A DNA stretch of 64,000 nucleotides from Arthrobacter cavernae (GTDB lineage Bacteria > Actinomycetota > Actinomycetes > Actinomycetales > Micrococcaceae). The notes under the pieces are model-generated. The model was not told the DNA's origin. It was given only the letters and a program-made list of their open reading frames with translations, and did not search any database. Shown here in pieces: positions 43,063 through 52,224 of the stretch; the stretch's first letter is position 1, and every line of letters starts with the position of its first letter. Both the position numbers and the translations under genes were made by a program. The stretch covers positions 1 through 64,000 of the forward strand of contig NZ_JAFNLL010000009.1 of NCBI RefSeq assembly GCF_017368795.1, read 5' to 3'.

Positions 43063-43677
43063 TCAGGGGTTGTCCAGCTCGCCCGTGAGGTAGCGCTGGA
43101 CGTTCGGGGCGACCATCCTCACCACCTCGTCCTGCGTTGCCGAGGCCAGGGGGTCGAGCCGGACCACGTACCGCACCAGCATCAGCCCCACCATCTGGCT
43201 GGCCACCAGGTCGCCGCGCATCCTGACCTCCCCGGCCGGGCCGGGCACCCCGGCCATGACCCGGGACAGGATGGTCCGGGCCACCATTTCGCGCAGCAGG
43301 GCCGTCTTGGCTGTGGAGCCGATGGTGCCGCGGACGAACGCCACCAGCCCGTGCTGGGCGGGGCCCTCCCACAAACGGAGCACCGCCCGGATGATGGCCT
43401 CGGCGCGCTCTCCGGGGTCCAGGGTCTCCACACCGGCAAGGACCTGTTCAGGGTCCGCCGGCAGCTCCACGCTAAGGGCGAAGAGTTCGTCCTTGCCCTT
43501 GAAGAAATGGTGGACCATGGCGGGGTCCACCTGGGCCTCGCGTGCCACCTGCCGCAGGCTGGTGCCGTCGAAGCCGTGCTCGGCAAACAGCCGCCGGGCC
43601 GTGCCGAGGATGAGCTCCCGGGAGTCCTCGCCGCCGCTCCGGCGCCCCCGCCGCAGCGGCTGCAGGCTGCCGCTCAT
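43063..43677 (-). CDS. TetR-family repressor of the ABC-2 exporter operon
   Basis: The 204-residue regulator starts at ATG 43677, overlapping the upstream permease by four bases. Its helix-turn-helix reads LILGTARRLFAEHGFDGTSL and VAREAQVDPAMVHHFFKGKD. The C-terminal domain (TetR_C type) has several Arg/Val-rich helices. It is the last gene of a three-gene operon with an ATPase and a permease, so it should be autoregulated and likely binds the palindrome at 45228. The exporter substrate is probably its inducer. Confidence 0.92.
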   Translation of the reverse strand: MSGSLQPLRRGRRSGGEDSRELILGTARRLFAEHGFDGTSLRQVAREAQVDPAMVHHFFKGKDELFALSVELPADPEQVLAGVETLDPGERAEAIIRAVLRLWEGPAQHGLVAFVRGTIGSTAKTALLREMVARTILSRVMAGVPGPAGEVRMRGDLVASQMVGLMLVRYVVRLDPLASATQDEVVRMVAPNVQRYLTGELDNP

Positions 43678-44429
43678 GAGGTCCGCCGTCGAAGTGTCAG
43701 CGATGCCAGCACCAGGACCACCAGCACGATTCCCACCATGACGGCTGCGTCCTGCCACATGGCCGACGTGGCCTCGGCATTGCCCGCGATCTCCTGGAGC
43801 GCGTCCACGGAGAACGTCAGCGGCAGCACATTGGAGATCGCCTCCAGGACGTCGTTCATCCGGTCCCGGGCCACGAAAAGACCGCACAGCAGGATCTGCG
43901 GCACCACCACCACGGGCATGAACTGCACGGCCTGGAACTCCGTCCTGGCGAACGCCGAGCACAGCAGCCCCAAGGCCACGCCCAGCACCGCGTTGATGAC
44001 GGCGATCATCACCACCAGGCCCGGGCCGCCCTTGATGTCCAGGCCGAACACCCAGTACGCCACGGCGGTGGCCACGAGGGACTGCAGCGCCGCCATGATC
44101 GAGAATGCCAGGGCATAGCCGAAGAGGAGATCGGCCTTGTGGATGGGGGTGGTCAGCAGGCGTTCCAGCGTCCCGGAAGTCCGTTCGCGCAGCATGGTGA
44201 TGGAGGTGACCAGGAACATGACCACGAACGGGAAGATCGCCAGCATCATGAGGCCCACGCGGTCGAACGTGCGCGGGAATCCTGGCGGAAGGGTCTCATT
44301 CTCGAACAGGAAATAGACCGCGGTCAGCAGCAGGGCGGGCACCACCAGGATCAGTGCCACGCTGCGGTGGTCATGCCGCAACTGGCCCAGCACCCGGGCC
44401 GTAGTGGCCAGCATCATCCGGGGATTCAT
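43674..44429 (-). CDS. ABC-2 type exporter permease
   Basis: The 251-residue protein starts at ATG 44429 (MNPRMMLATTARVLGQLRHD) and has six membrane segments, with the ABC-2 signature SGTLERLLTTPIHKADLLFGY after the second helix. It pairs with the ATPase at 44426; the two overlap by four bases (ATGA), as do this gene and the TetR gene after it. ABC-2 systems of this size export drugs or lipids. The substrate is not known. Confidence 0.92.
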   Translation of the reverse strand: MNPRMMLATTARVLGQLRHDHRSVALILVVPALLLTAVYFLFENETLPPGFPRTFDRVGLMMLAIFPFVVMFLVTSITMLRERTSGTLERLLTTPIHKADLLFGYALAFSIMAALQSLVATAVAYWVFGLDIKGGPGLVVMIAVINAVLGVALGLLCSAFARTEFQAVQFMPVVVVPQILLCGLFVARDRMNDVLEAISNVLPLTFSVDALQEIAGNAEATSAMWQDAAVMVGIVLVVLVLASLTLRRRTS

Positions 44430-45226
44430 TGTGCCGCCAGCCCTTCCTGGATGATGTGCAGGAACGCGCGTTCGAGGTCGTTGCTGCGCCCCCGCTCGGC
44501 GAGTTCCGCGGGGCTGAGTTGGGCCAGCAGCAGCCCGTCCCGCAGCAACAGCAAGGATGAGCAGTGCGAGGCTTCCTCCATGACGTGGCTGGACACCAGC
44601 AAGGTGGTTCCGGCCTCCGCCATGGCTGCGAAGCGTTCCCACAGCTCGGCCCGCAGCACCGGGTCCAGTCCCACGGTCGGTTCGTCCAGGACGAGCAGTT
44701 TGGGCCGCGAGACCAGCGCGCAGGCCAGCGACACGCGGCTGGACTGTCCGCCGGACAGGTCAGCCGTCTTCTGCCGTGCGAATTCTTCGAGCCCGACGGC
44801 GGCAATCGCCTCCGCGGTGTCGGCCGCCGTCGCGCCGTGCATGGCACCGAAGTACCGGACGTTGGCTTCCACGCTCAGGTCCGGGTACACGCTGGGCGAC
44901 TGGGTGACGTACCCGACGTCGTGCCTCAGCGAGGGCGCGCCGGCAGGCTGCCCTAGGACGCTGATGGAGCCGCTGGTGATCTTCTGGACTCCCACGATGC
45001 CGCGCATCAGGGTGGTCTTTCCGCTGCCGGAAGGGCCGAGCAGCCCGGTGATGCGGCCGTTCCCGATGCTGAAATCAAGGCCCCGCAGGATCCGGGTCCG
45101 GCCTCTCGAAATGTGCAGGGCCACGGCCTCCACCGCGGCAGTCCCGGCGGTTGCGGGTGAGGCAGCGTGGCCGCGGGGTTTCGTTTTGTCTCTTGCAAGG
45201 TGTGACACCAGGACCTCCGGCGACAT
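44426..45226 (-). CDS. ABC exporter ATP-binding protein
   Basis: This 266-residue ATPase has Walker A GPSGSGKTTLMRGIVGV, Q-loop GYVTQSPSVYPDLSV, signature LSGGQSSRVSLACALV, Walker B LLVLDEPTVGLD and switch His in LVSSHVMEEASH. The start ATG 45226 was chosen so that the palindromic operator (45228-45255) lies just upstream. It begins the three-gene exporter operon. The first 30 residues are a short leader ending before AVEAVALHISRG. Confidence 0.92.
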   Translation of the reverse strand: MSPEVLVSHLARDKTKPRGHAASPATAGTAAVEAVALHISRGRTRILRGLDFSIGNGRITGLLGPSGSGKTTLMRGIVGVQKITSGSISVLGQPAGAPSLRHDVGYVTQSPSVYPDLSVEANVRYFGAMHGATAADTAEAIAAVGLEEFARQKTADLSGGQSSRVSLACALVSRPKLLVLDEPTVGLDPVLRAELWERFAAMAEAGTTLLVSSHVMEEASHCSSLLLLRDGLLLAQLSPAELAERGRSNDLERAFLHIIQEGLAAQ

Positions 45227-45227
45227 C

Positions 45228-45255
45228 CGTTTATTCACCACATGATGAATAAACG
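45228..45255. promoter_or_regulatory. 28-bp palindromic operator upstream of the exporter operon
   Basis: A 10-base arm CGTTTATTCA (45228-45237) is matched by TGAATAAACG (45246-45255). The central eight bases also pair partly, giving near-perfect dyad symmetry. It lies two bases before the ATPase start and is AT-rich in a GC-rich genome, as TetR operators often are. Binding by the TetR protein of the same operon is inferred. Confidence 0.75.
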
Positions 45256-45278
45256 CTATGCCCGGCCCTCGCCTCCGG

Positions 45279-45320
45279 TCAATGGCGTGCGTGCTCAATG
45301 GCGCGCTGGTCAATGGCGTG
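45279..45320 (+). repeat. Three direct copies of an 11-base unit
   Basis: TCAATGGCGTG (45279), TCAATGGCGCG (45295), and TCAATGGCGTG (45310) are spaced 16 and 15 bases apart between the exporter operator and the next promoter. The role is unknown; they could be a binding site array or slippage repeats. Confidence 0.55.
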
Positions 45321-45334
45321 TTGCGGGCAAATCC

Positions 45335-45363
45335 TTGAAAACGTGCGTCGCATCACATAACTT
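45335..45363 (+). promoter_or_regulatory. Housekeeping-type promoter of the 74-residue gene
   Basis: TTGAAA (45335-45340), a 17-base spacer, and TAACTT (45358-45363) lie 54 bases before the ATG. The spacing and boxes fit a sigma-70-like promoter. Confidence 0.6.
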
Positions 45364-45417
45364 CGAGACTGACCGTGTCGTTGGGGTGCGGTGGGTTGCA
45401 GAGAGGAAACACACACA

Positions 45418-45642
45418 ATGGCTGTAAGCGTTGATCTTTCCAAGGCACTTGACAAGGCATACGAAGACAAATCTCTCAAGGAAATCCTGGACGCGTCTCC
45501 GGCTGCGCTGGCGGGTGTCACGGATGCCGCCGCACAGGCGTTGAAGGATGCCCTCGGCATTGACACCGTCCGCGAGCTCGGCAGCAACAAGTACTTCGCA
45601 GTCGCAGGCGTACTGGTGGCCTTGGAGGGCAAGACCACGTAG
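45418..45642 (+). CDS. Small helix-hairpin-helix-like protein (74 residues)
   Basis: The 74-residue acidic protein starts at ATG 45418 and has a repeated Ala-rich helix and the motif SPAALAGVTDAAAQALKDAL followed by GIDTVRELGSNKYF. The A-x-L-x-G-V-x-x-A pattern is like the helix-hairpin-helix found in small DNA-associated proteins and topoisomerase-like domains. It has its own promoter. It is known to me only as a conserved hypothetical in Arthrobacter-like genomes. No partner is visible. Confidence 0.7.
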   Translation: MAVSVDLSKALDKAYEDKSLKEILDASPAALAGVTDAAAQALKDALGIDTVRELGSNKYFAVAGVLVALEGKTT

Positions 45643-45891
45643 CTTTCCGGGGACAGAGCCTGCGGCCGACCGGCTGCTGAGCCACGCCGCCTTTGCAGGA
45701 TGACCAGCCGCCTCGCGGCCAGGGGCTCCGGCTCCGACGGCGTGGCTCTTCTGTGCCCGCGTCCGCCGCCGGCAGGGAGGCGGGCGCTCCGGGCCGTCGC
45801 CAGCCCGGGCGGGCCGGAGGGTGCGCTCTCAGCCGGTAGATTAGTAGACAGTTGTTTTTGCCAGTTCTGCCATAGAAACGGATACGTACCC

Positions 45892-47703
45892 GTGGTCCTT
45901 CGCCTTTCCAAGCTGTTCCTGCGCACCCTGCGTGAAGATCCCGTCGACGCCGAGGTGGCAAGCCACAGGCTCCTGGTCCGGGCCGGCTACATTCGCCGCG
46001 CGGCACCGGGCATCTACACCTGGCTTCCGCTGGGCCTGAGCGTGCTGCGCAAGGTCGAGGCCGTCGTCCGCGAGGAAATGGACGCCATCGGTGCCCAGGA
46101 AGTCCACTTCCCGGCGCTGCTGCCGCGCGAGCCCTACGAGGCCACCAACCGCTGGACCGAATACGGCGAAGGCCTGTTCCGGCTCCAGGACCGCAAGGGT
46201 GCCGACTACCTGCTTGCCCCCACCCATGAGGAGATGTTCACCCTCCTGGTCAAGGACCTGTACTCCTCGTACAAGGACCTGCCCCTGAGCCTGTACCAGA
46301 TCCAGAACAAGTACCGCGACGAAGCACGCCCCCGCGCGGGCCTCCTGCGCGGCCGCGAGTTCATCATGAAGGACTCCTACTCCTTCGACGTGGACGACGC
46401 CGGCCTGGACGCCAGCTACGCCGCCCACCGCGCCGCCTACCTGAAGATCTTCGCCCGCCTGGGCCTTGATGTCATCCCCGTTGCCGCAACCGCCGGCGCC
46501 ATGGGCGGGTCCAAGAGCGAGGAGTTCCTGCACCCCACCGAGATCGGCGAGGACACCTTCGTCCGCTCCGCCGGCGGCTACGCAGCCAACGTCGAAGCCG
46601 TTACCACCGTGGTCCCGGCCTCAATCGACTTCAGCAACGCCCCGGCCGCCCGCGTCCTGGACACCCCGGACACGCCCACGATCGAGAGCCTCGTGGCGGC
46701 TTCCAACCAGCTGGCGCCGCGCAGCGGAGCCGACGGCGGCACCTGGACGGCTGGGGACACGCTCAAGAACGTGGTCCTTGCCGTCACCCTGCCCACGGGC
46801 GAGCGCCTGCTCGTAGTCGTCGGTGTGCCAGGAGACCGTGCCGTGGACCTCAAGCGCGTCGAGGCGAACATCGGATCCTTCCTCCCCATCGCGGGGGAGA
46901 TCGGCCTCGAAGCCGCCAACGACGGCGACCTTAAGAAGCACCCGCTGCTCGTCAAGGGCTACATTGGCCCCGGCCGGGCCCTTGGCGAAGCGGTGCTGGG
47001 CCTGGAGGGTTCGACCAAGCTGCTCTACCTCGTTGACCCCCGCATCGTCTCCGGAACCAGCTGGGTCACCGGGGCCAACGTGGACGGCAAGCACGTCTTC
47101 GGCCTCGTGGCCGGCCGCGACTTCACCTGGGACGGCGTTATCGAGTGCACCGAGGTCCGCGAAGGCGACCCCGCCCCCGACGGTTCCGGTCCGCTGGAGA
47201 CCGCCCGCGGCATCGAGATGGGCCACATCTTCCAGCTCGGCCGCAAGTACGCCGAAGCCCTTGAGCTGAAGGTCCTGGACCAGAACGGCAAGCAGGTGGT
47301 GGTCACCATGGGCTCCTACGGCGTCGGTGTGACCCGCGCAGTGGCTGCCCTGGCTGAGTCCAACCACGACGACAAGGGCCTGAGCTGGCCGCGGGCCGTC
47401 GCCCCTGCCGATGTCCACGTGGTGGCCGTCGGCCGCGGCGAGGACATCTTCGAGGCGGCGGAGAAGCTTTCCGCGGAGCTCGAGGCCGCCGGCCTGGACG
47501 TCATCTACGACGACCGTCCCAAGGTTTCCCCCGGCGTGAAGTTCGGCGACGCCGAGCTGCTCGGCGTCCCCACCATCCTGGCCGTGGGCCGTGGTCTGGT
47601 GGACGGCGTCGTGGAAATCAAGGACCGCCGCAGCGGCGAGGCAGAGAACATTGCGGTGGACAAGGCCGTCGACTACGTGGTCAACGCCGTCCGTAGCCGG
47701 TGA
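45892..47703 (+). CDS. proS: Prolyl-tRNA synthetase
   Basis: This 603-residue class II synthetase charges tRNA-Pro. Class II motif 2 reads [31 protein letters not shown] (split: [17 protein letters not shown] and MKDSYSFD). An editing (YbaK-like) insertion is present between (about 225-400), and the C-terminal anticodon-binding domain ends the protein. That domain arrangement is the bacterial ProS type. GTG 45892 was chosen because the family begins with [16 protein letters not shown]. It overlaps the TSUP gene by four bases. Confidence 0.96.
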   Translation: MVLRLSKLFLRTLREDPVDAEVASHRLLVRAGYIRRAAPGIYTWLPLGLSVLRKVEAVVREEMDAIGAQEVHFPALLPREPYEATNRWTEYGEGLFRLQDRKGADYLLAPTHEEMFTLLVKDLYSSYKDLPLSLYQIQNKYRDEARPRAGLLRGREFIMKDSYSFDVDDAGLDASYAAHRAAYLKIFARLGLDVIPVAATAGAMGGSKSEEFLHPTEIGEDTFVRSAGGYAANVEAVTTVVPASIDFSNAPAARVLDTPDTPTIESLVAASNQLAPRSGADGGTWTAGDTLKNVVLAVTLPTGERLLVVVGVPGDRAVDLKRVEANIGSFLPIAGEIGLEAANDGDLKKHPLLVKGYIGPGRALGEAVLGLEGSTKLLYLVDPRIVSGTSWVTGANVDGKHVFGLVAGRDFTWDGVIECTEVREGDPAPDGSGPLETARGIEMGHIFQLGRKYAEALELKVLDQNGKQVVVTMGSYGVGVTRAVAALAESNHDDKGLSWPRAVAPADVHVVAVGRGEDIFEAAEKLSAELEAAGLDVIYDDRPKVSPGVKFGDAELLGVPTILAVGRGLVDGVVEIKDRRSGEAENIAVDKAVDYVVNAVRSR

Positions 47704-48497
47704 TTTCCGGCTTCGAATCGATCCAGCTCACCACTCTCATCCTGATTGTGGTGGCCGGCTTTGCCGCCGGCTGGGTTGACGCCGTCGTAGGGGGCGGGGG
47801 ACTGATCCAGCTCCCCGCCCTGCTCTTGGTGCCCGGGATCACCCCTGTCCAGGCGCTGGCGACCAATAAGATGGGTTCCATCTTCGGTACGACCACGAGT
47901 GCGGTGACGTATTACCGGCGCGTCGGCCCGGACCTGAAGACGGCCGTCCCTATGGCCGTGATCGCCCTCGCTGGAAGCTTCGGCGGGGCGGTCCTGGCCG
48001 CGAACCTGCCCGCGAGCGTGTTCAAGCCGATCATCGTGGTGGCCCTGGTCGCCGTCGCACTTTTCACGGCCCTGCGCCCCAACGCCGGCGAACTGACCGC
48101 CCTGCGGCACGACGGCCACACGCACTACATCGTGGCCTGCCTCATCGGGACCGTGATCGGTTTCTACGACGGCCTGATCGGCCCCGGCACCGGCTCGTTC
48201 CTGGTGATCGCGCTCGTCTCAGCCATGGGTTACGCCTTCCTCGAGGCCAGCGCCAAGGCCAAGATCGTCAACATGGCTACCAACGCCGGGGCGCTGCTGT
48301 TCTTCCTGCCGCACGGCTCCCTGCTGTGGGGCCTCGGACTGGTCCTGGGGCTGGCGAACATGGCCGGCGGCTACCTGGGCGCCCGCACGGCCGTGAAGCA
48401 GGGCAGCGCCTTTGTGCGGATCGTCTTCCTGATCGTGGTGGCCGCCCTCATCGTTAAGCTCGGCTACGACGTTTGGCAGGACTACTTCGGCGCATAG
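47700..48497 (+). CDS. TSUP (TauE/SafE) family permease
   Basis: The 265-residue membrane protein has eight hydrophobic segments and the two half-repeat TSUP pattern: [56 protein letters not shown], and [17 protein letters not shown]. The family exports sulfur-containing organic anions such as sulfoacetate or takes up related compounds. The start GTG 47700 overlaps the proS stop (GTGA). It is convergent with the APH-like gene. Confidence 0.9.
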   Translation: MISGFESIQLTTLILIVVAGFAAGWVDAVVGGGGLIQLPALLLVPGITPVQALATNKMGSIFGTTTSAVTYYRRVGPDLKTAVPMAVIALAGSFGGAVLAANLPASVFKPIIVVALVAVALFTALRPNAGELTALRHDGHTHYIVACLIGTVIGFYDGLIGPGTGSFLVIALVSAMGYAFLEASAKAKIVNMATNAGALLFFLPHGSLLWGLGLVLGLANMAGGYLGARTAVKQGSAFVRIVFLIVVAALIVKLGYDVWQDYFGA

Positions 48498-48543
48498 GGC
48501 GTGCTCAGATAAAGCTTCCGCTTGCGTTCGCCATGAACCGATT

Positions 48544-49566
48544 CTAGACAGCTGACGGGCCGGGTTCCGGGAGCTCATGCGCCTTCGGCAGGCCATCCAA
48601 GGTGCGTCCGGCCATGGTGCTGGCAACCCAGAGTGAGCGCGCCAGATCGCCGCCGTGGCCCGGCTTGGCGGCGTACCACAGGGCGTTCTCGACTTCCCGG
48701 GCCAGGCTCCACTGCCGGGCGACCTCCGTGTCGAGGCCGGCGGCCGTGCTGAAGGCCTCGCAGCGGGCCAGCAGTGCCAGCTCCGGATCGCTTCGCGGCA
48801 GCTCCGCCAGGCGGTTCCAGAGCAGCGGCGCGACGGCGAATTCGGCCTCGCCGATCATGGGCTGGGGGTCGATGGCCAGGTACTCGGCCCGGTGGTCCTG
48901 TCTGCTGCCGGGCTTGGCCAGGATGTTCATGAAATGCAGATCCGTGTGCACCAGCACATCCGTGCCGGAACGGCGGCCCACGGCACCGCGGGTCTGGCAG
49001 ACCTCCAGGGCGGCTTCGAGCAGCCAGCGGGGGAACGGCCTGCCCAGCTGCTCCCAATCGGCGGGCAGATCGTCGCTCCAGCGCTCTGCGGCGGCCGCAA
49101 CATGGTCGAATTCCTGCCATTCGGCCCGTTCGTCCGGGGCGATGGACAGCTGCCGGACCATGGATCCCCAGATGTCCGGGCACTGTTCCAGCGGGACGTC
49201 CTGAAGCCAGCGGCCGGCGTCGAGCCGTTCGAGCAGCAGGGAACAGCTTGCGGCATCGGAAGCCAGCAGCCGGACGGCGCCGTGGCCGTCCCAGAGGGAC
49301 AGCGCATGGCGTTCCACGAGCGCCTCGTCGTGCGGGAAGGAAACCTTCAGGGCCGCAGGGGTGCCGTGCTGCAGGACCGGGAACACCAGCCCGCCGTGGC
49401 CGTTCCACGGCCCCGCGCCGGGTTCCAGGTCCACGTCCAGCTGCCAGCCGTCCAGGCGGTCCTGGACCAGCCCGGGCAGGCTGGCGAGCCACGCGCGGCC
49501 TTCGGGGCTGCGGCTGTAACGTTTCCGGAGGTCACTGGGAATGGGGACAACTGCCGGTGGGATCAC
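48544..49566 (-). CDS. Aminoglycoside 6-phosphotransferase-like kinase (APH(6)/StrB family)
   Basis: The 340-residue kinase has the APH fold motifs: LVHTDLHFMNILAKPG (catalytic Asp in HTDLH) and LAIDPQPMIGEAEFAVAPLLWNR (metal-binding DPQP). The layout matches APH(6)-Ia/StrB-like enzymes that phosphorylate streptomycin at the 6-hydroxyl, but many such chromosomal genes have no known resistance function. The start is GTG 49566. The gene stands in a run of minus-strand genes followed by VIT and DUF4439 genes. Confidence 0.85.
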   Translation of the reverse strand: MIPPAVVPIPSDLRKRYSRSPEGRAWLASLPGLVQDRLDGWQLDVDLEPGAGPWNGHGGLVFPVLQHGTPAALKVSFPHDEALVERHALSLWDGHGAVRLLASDAASCSLLLERLDAGRWLQDVPLEQCPDIWGSMVRQLSIAPDERAEWQEFDHVAAAAERWSDDLPADWEQLGRPFPRWLLEAALEVCQTRGAVGRRSGTDVLVHTDLHFMNILAKPGSRQDHRAEYLAIDPQPMIGEAEFAVAPLLWNRLAELPRSDPELALLARCEAFSTAAGLDTEVARQWSLAREVENALWYAAKPGHGGDLARSLWVASTMAGRTLDGLPKAHELPEPGPSAV

Positions 49567-49619
49567 GGCTCCAGCCTAGCGGTGGATCGGAAGCAGCGGT
49601 GGATCAGAGTCAGCGCCGA

Positions 49620-50348
49620 TCAGACGATGCCGCTGGCGCCCAGCCAGTTGCCTACGGCGAAGGTCGCGGCCAGGGCCAACGCGCCGCCGATCACCACCCG
49701 GACCGCGGCACGGACCCTGGAGGCGCCGCCGATCCACGCGCCCACCGCGCCGGTGATGGCCAGTGCCACGAGCACGGCCGCGAAGGTCAGGGGCACGCGC
49801 AGGCCTTCCGGCGGCAACAGGATGGCCAGCATGGGCAGGACGGCGCCGAGGGTGAAGGCAACCGCGGACGCGAAGGCTGCGTTCCACGGGCTGACGATAT
49901 CGTCCTCATGGATGTTCAGTTCGGCCGACAAATGCGCGGCGAGGGCATCGTGCCGGGTCAGTTCGCTGGCGACGGTGCGGGCGGTGGCGGGGCTGAGCCC
50001 TTTGGCCTCGTAGATCGCCGTGAGCTCGGTGAGTTCCTCCTCCGGCTGTTCCTCGAGTTCCTGGCGTTCCTTCTGGATCAGTGATTTCTGCGTGTCGCTC
50101 TGGCTGCTGACGGAGACGTATTCGCCGAGCGCCATGGAGATTGCGCCGCCCACGAGGCCCGCGGTTCCGGCCGTCAGGATGTGGGCGGTGTTGGAGGTGG
50201 CGCCGGCGACGCCCACTACGATCGCGGCCACGGACACGATGCCGTCGTTCGCGCCCAGGACCCCTGCCCGCAGCCAGTTCAGCCGATGGGCCAGATCGTC
50301 CCGGTGCGGTTCGTTGTCGTGCAGCGTGGCAGGTTCGATGGAAGCCAT
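49620..50348 (-). CDS. VIT/CCC1-family iron/manganese transporter
   Basis: The 242-residue membrane protein has five hydrophobic segments. The VIT1/CCC1 pattern is clear: LGANDGIVSVAAIVVGVAGA in the first, GGAISMALGEYVSVSSQSD in the next, then a soluble Glu-rich loop (QKERQELEEQPEEELTELT) and VSPWNAAFASAVAFTLGAVLP. The family pumps Fe(II) or Mn(II) out of the cytoplasm or into compartments. It lies between the kinase and the DUF4439 gene, with no clear operon link. Confidence 0.92.
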   Translation of the reverse strand: MASIEPATLHDNEPHRDDLAHRLNWLRAGVLGANDGIVSVAAIVVGVAGATSNTAHILTAGTAGLVGGAISMALGEYVSVSSQSDTQKSLIQKERQELEEQPEEELTELTAIYEAKGLSPATARTVASELTRHDALAAHLSAELNIHEDDIVSPWNAAFASAVAFTLGAVLPMLAILLPPEGLRVPLTFAAVLVALAITGAVGAWIGGASRVRAAVRVVIGGALALAATFAVGNWLGASGIV

Positions 50349-50421
50349 GGTTCAAGCCAAGCACCGCACGGGGACCTTGGCCAGCCAAGCAAGGCTTTCC
50401 TTCAGGTGACCTGCCCGGCGG

Positions 50422-51504
50422 TTAAGGTGCGGTGGTCGCGGCGCTCGGAGCGGGCAGGGGAGGCAGGGCCCCGGCGTCGACAACCAGCCCGGGCAGCGCG
50501 TCTAGGGGGGTGCCCCAGGCAGTGCTGCGGCGGGCAGCCCCCAGGAGCCCGTCCAGGGCCCATTGGCGGGTGTCGCCGGTGCCGAGCGCGATCAGGTCCC
50601 CGAAACCTTGCAGCGTGCCGGCCTCCAGCGCGCCAAGGGCGGCGAGGGGCTTGGTGGAGAGCTGTTCCGGCAGGCGGTAGCCGGCCTCCCGGGGCGGCAC
50701 CTCCAGGCAGTGCGCGCGCCCGAGGGCCTCCGCCTGCCGCAAGGCAGTCTGGTGTGCCGTCAGAGCGCTCTGGGCCGTGCCGGAGGCGGCCGGGTCCAGC
50801 CGGGTCAGGGCGACCTGATGGACGTATACGGCTTCCTGCTCGGAGCGGACCGCGGCCGCCAGCGCGCCGGCAAGGGTTGCGGCCGTCGCAGTTCCCGACG
50901 GCGCCGCCGGTGCCGGGCAGGATTCCGTCGCCGTGGGGACCGCCGTCGGCGTGATCCGCACCGGGGTGGCCGGGGCCGGAAGTCCGGCGGCGGCAGCCAG
51001 TTGGGCGGACTGCAGCACATGCGCTGTCCCGACGGCGGCCAGCAGCCGGGCGATGCCGCCGTCGGCCTCTGCCGCATCGGCGAGGCGCTGCGCCCCGCTC
51101 GCCGACAGCGCCGCGACGAGGGCCTGCGGGGTGCGCGGCCCTTCCGGAGAATCCGGGGCGGGGGAGACGGCGGACGACGCGGGTGTCGCCTGGGCAGGGG
51201 CCAGCAGGGCGCGTGACTGAGTTGTCAGCAATGTCACAGTGTCCGCGAGCGCCGTGTCCGGCAGCCCGCTGCCGCTTGGAAGGGCGGCGGCAGTGCGCAG
51301 GCCGGTAGCAGCATCAAGCAGGGAAAGGGTGTCCGCGAAAGCGCTGACCCGCGCGGATTCGGAGAACGGAGCTGCCGGGGGAGGCCCGGGATCACGCGGA
51401 ATGAGGACCATCCCGGTGGCCAGCACGATGGCCGCGAGCAGGAACACCAAAGCGGTCCTCGCCCAGCCGGGCATTGCGCGGTTTTCCTTGCTCTCGTGCT
51501 TCAC
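50422..51504 (-). CDS. DUF4439 (ferritin-like) membrane-anchored protein
   Basis: The 360-residue protein has an N-terminal membrane segment (ARTALVFLLAAIVLATGMVLI) and a low-complexity Ala/Pro-rich linker, then a C-terminal domain with SEQEAVYVHQVALTRL that resembles the ferritin-like DUF4439. The start is uncertain: GTG 51504 is used here; the frame is open up to GTG 51579, which would reach into the rimP promoter. It is divergent from rimP. The function is not known. Confidence 0.72.
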   Translation of the reverse strand: MKHESKENRAMPGWARTALVFLLAAIVLATGMVLIPRDPGPPPAAPFSESARVSAFADTLSLLDAATGLRTAAALPSGSGLPDTALADTVTLLTTQSRALLAPAQATPASSAVSPAPDSPEGPRTPQALVAALSASGAQRLADAAEADGGIARLLAAVGTAHVLQSAQLAAAAGLPAPATPVRITPTAVPTATESCPAPAAPSGTATAATLAGALAAAVRSEQEAVYVHQVALTRLDPAASGTAQSALTAHQTALRQAEALGRAHCLEVPPREAGYRLPEQLSTKPLAALGALEAGTLQGFGDLIALGTGDTRQWALDGLLGAARRSTAWGTPLDALPGLVVDAGALPPLPAPSAATTAP

Positions 51505-51609
51505 AACAGACCATGTTGTCACGCGGGCGGGAAACTCCGTGCACCACGTTGCCGGGAAAATCGCTAGGCTAGTAGTCACAACAACATCTATCGGGAGGCG
51601 GCTGGCAAC

Positions 51610-52224
51610 ATGAGCGACTCGGAAGCCACGACTTCAACAGACCGTACTGGTTCATCCTCAACGGCCCCCACCATCCAGAACCCGGAAGAGAACAGGCTCA
51701 AGGCCCTGCTCGAGCCGGCTGTCTTGGCCAACCGGCTCTACCTTGAGGACGTTGCAATCCACGTCGCAGGGTCCCACCGCACCGTCCACGTTGTCGTGGA
51801 CCTTCCCCAGGAGGAAACCGGCGGCGTCAGCCTGGACGCCATCGCGGAGATCTCCCGCGCACTGTCGGACATCCTGGACAACGATCCCCGCGACGACGGA
51901 CGCCCCTATGACCTCGAGGTTTCCTCGCCCGGCGTCGGACGGCCCCTCACCGAGCCCCGGCACTGGCACCGCGCCCTCGGCCGCATGGCCAAGGTCAACG
52001 TGCTCCAGGGCGACGACCTCACCGGCCGCATCGTGTCCGTTGACAACGACGGCGTGACGCTGGTTCCCGAGCATGAGGTCAAGAAGGGGATGAAGCCCAA
52101 GCAGGGCGACCCTGTGAAACTTCCTTTCGACAGGATCCGCCAAGGAAAAGTCGAGATTGAATTCAGCCACCTCCACGAGGCCGGGCTGGAAGACGAGCAC
52201 AACGGACCTTCTGAGGAGGCCTAA
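51610..52224 (+). CDS. rimP: Ribosome maturation factor RimP
   Basis: The 204-residue protein helps mature the 30S subunit. An unusual N-terminal stretch rich in Ser/Thr (about 1-25) precedes the RimP N-domain ([24 protein letters not shown], split as [12 protein letters not shown] and TVHVVVDLP), then [20 protein letters not shown] and the C-terminal SH3-like domain. It overlaps nusA by one base (TAATG), the standard rimP-nusA operon. Confidence 0.95.
   Translation: MSDSEATTSTDRTGSSSTAPTIQNPEENRLKALLEPAVLANRLYLEDVAIHVAGSHRTVHVVVDLPQEETGGVSLDAIAEISRALSDILDNDPRDDGRPYDLEVSSPGVGRPLTEPRHWHRALGRMAKVNVLQGDDLTGRIVSVDNDGVTLVPEHEVKKGMKPKQGDPVKLPFDRIRQGKVEIEFSHLHEAGLEDEHNGPSEEA

Noticed and set aside
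44139-45245. A 368-codon plus-strand frame opposite the ABC-2 operon
   Set aside because: Antisense to genes with full ABC motifs and ATGA overlaps.
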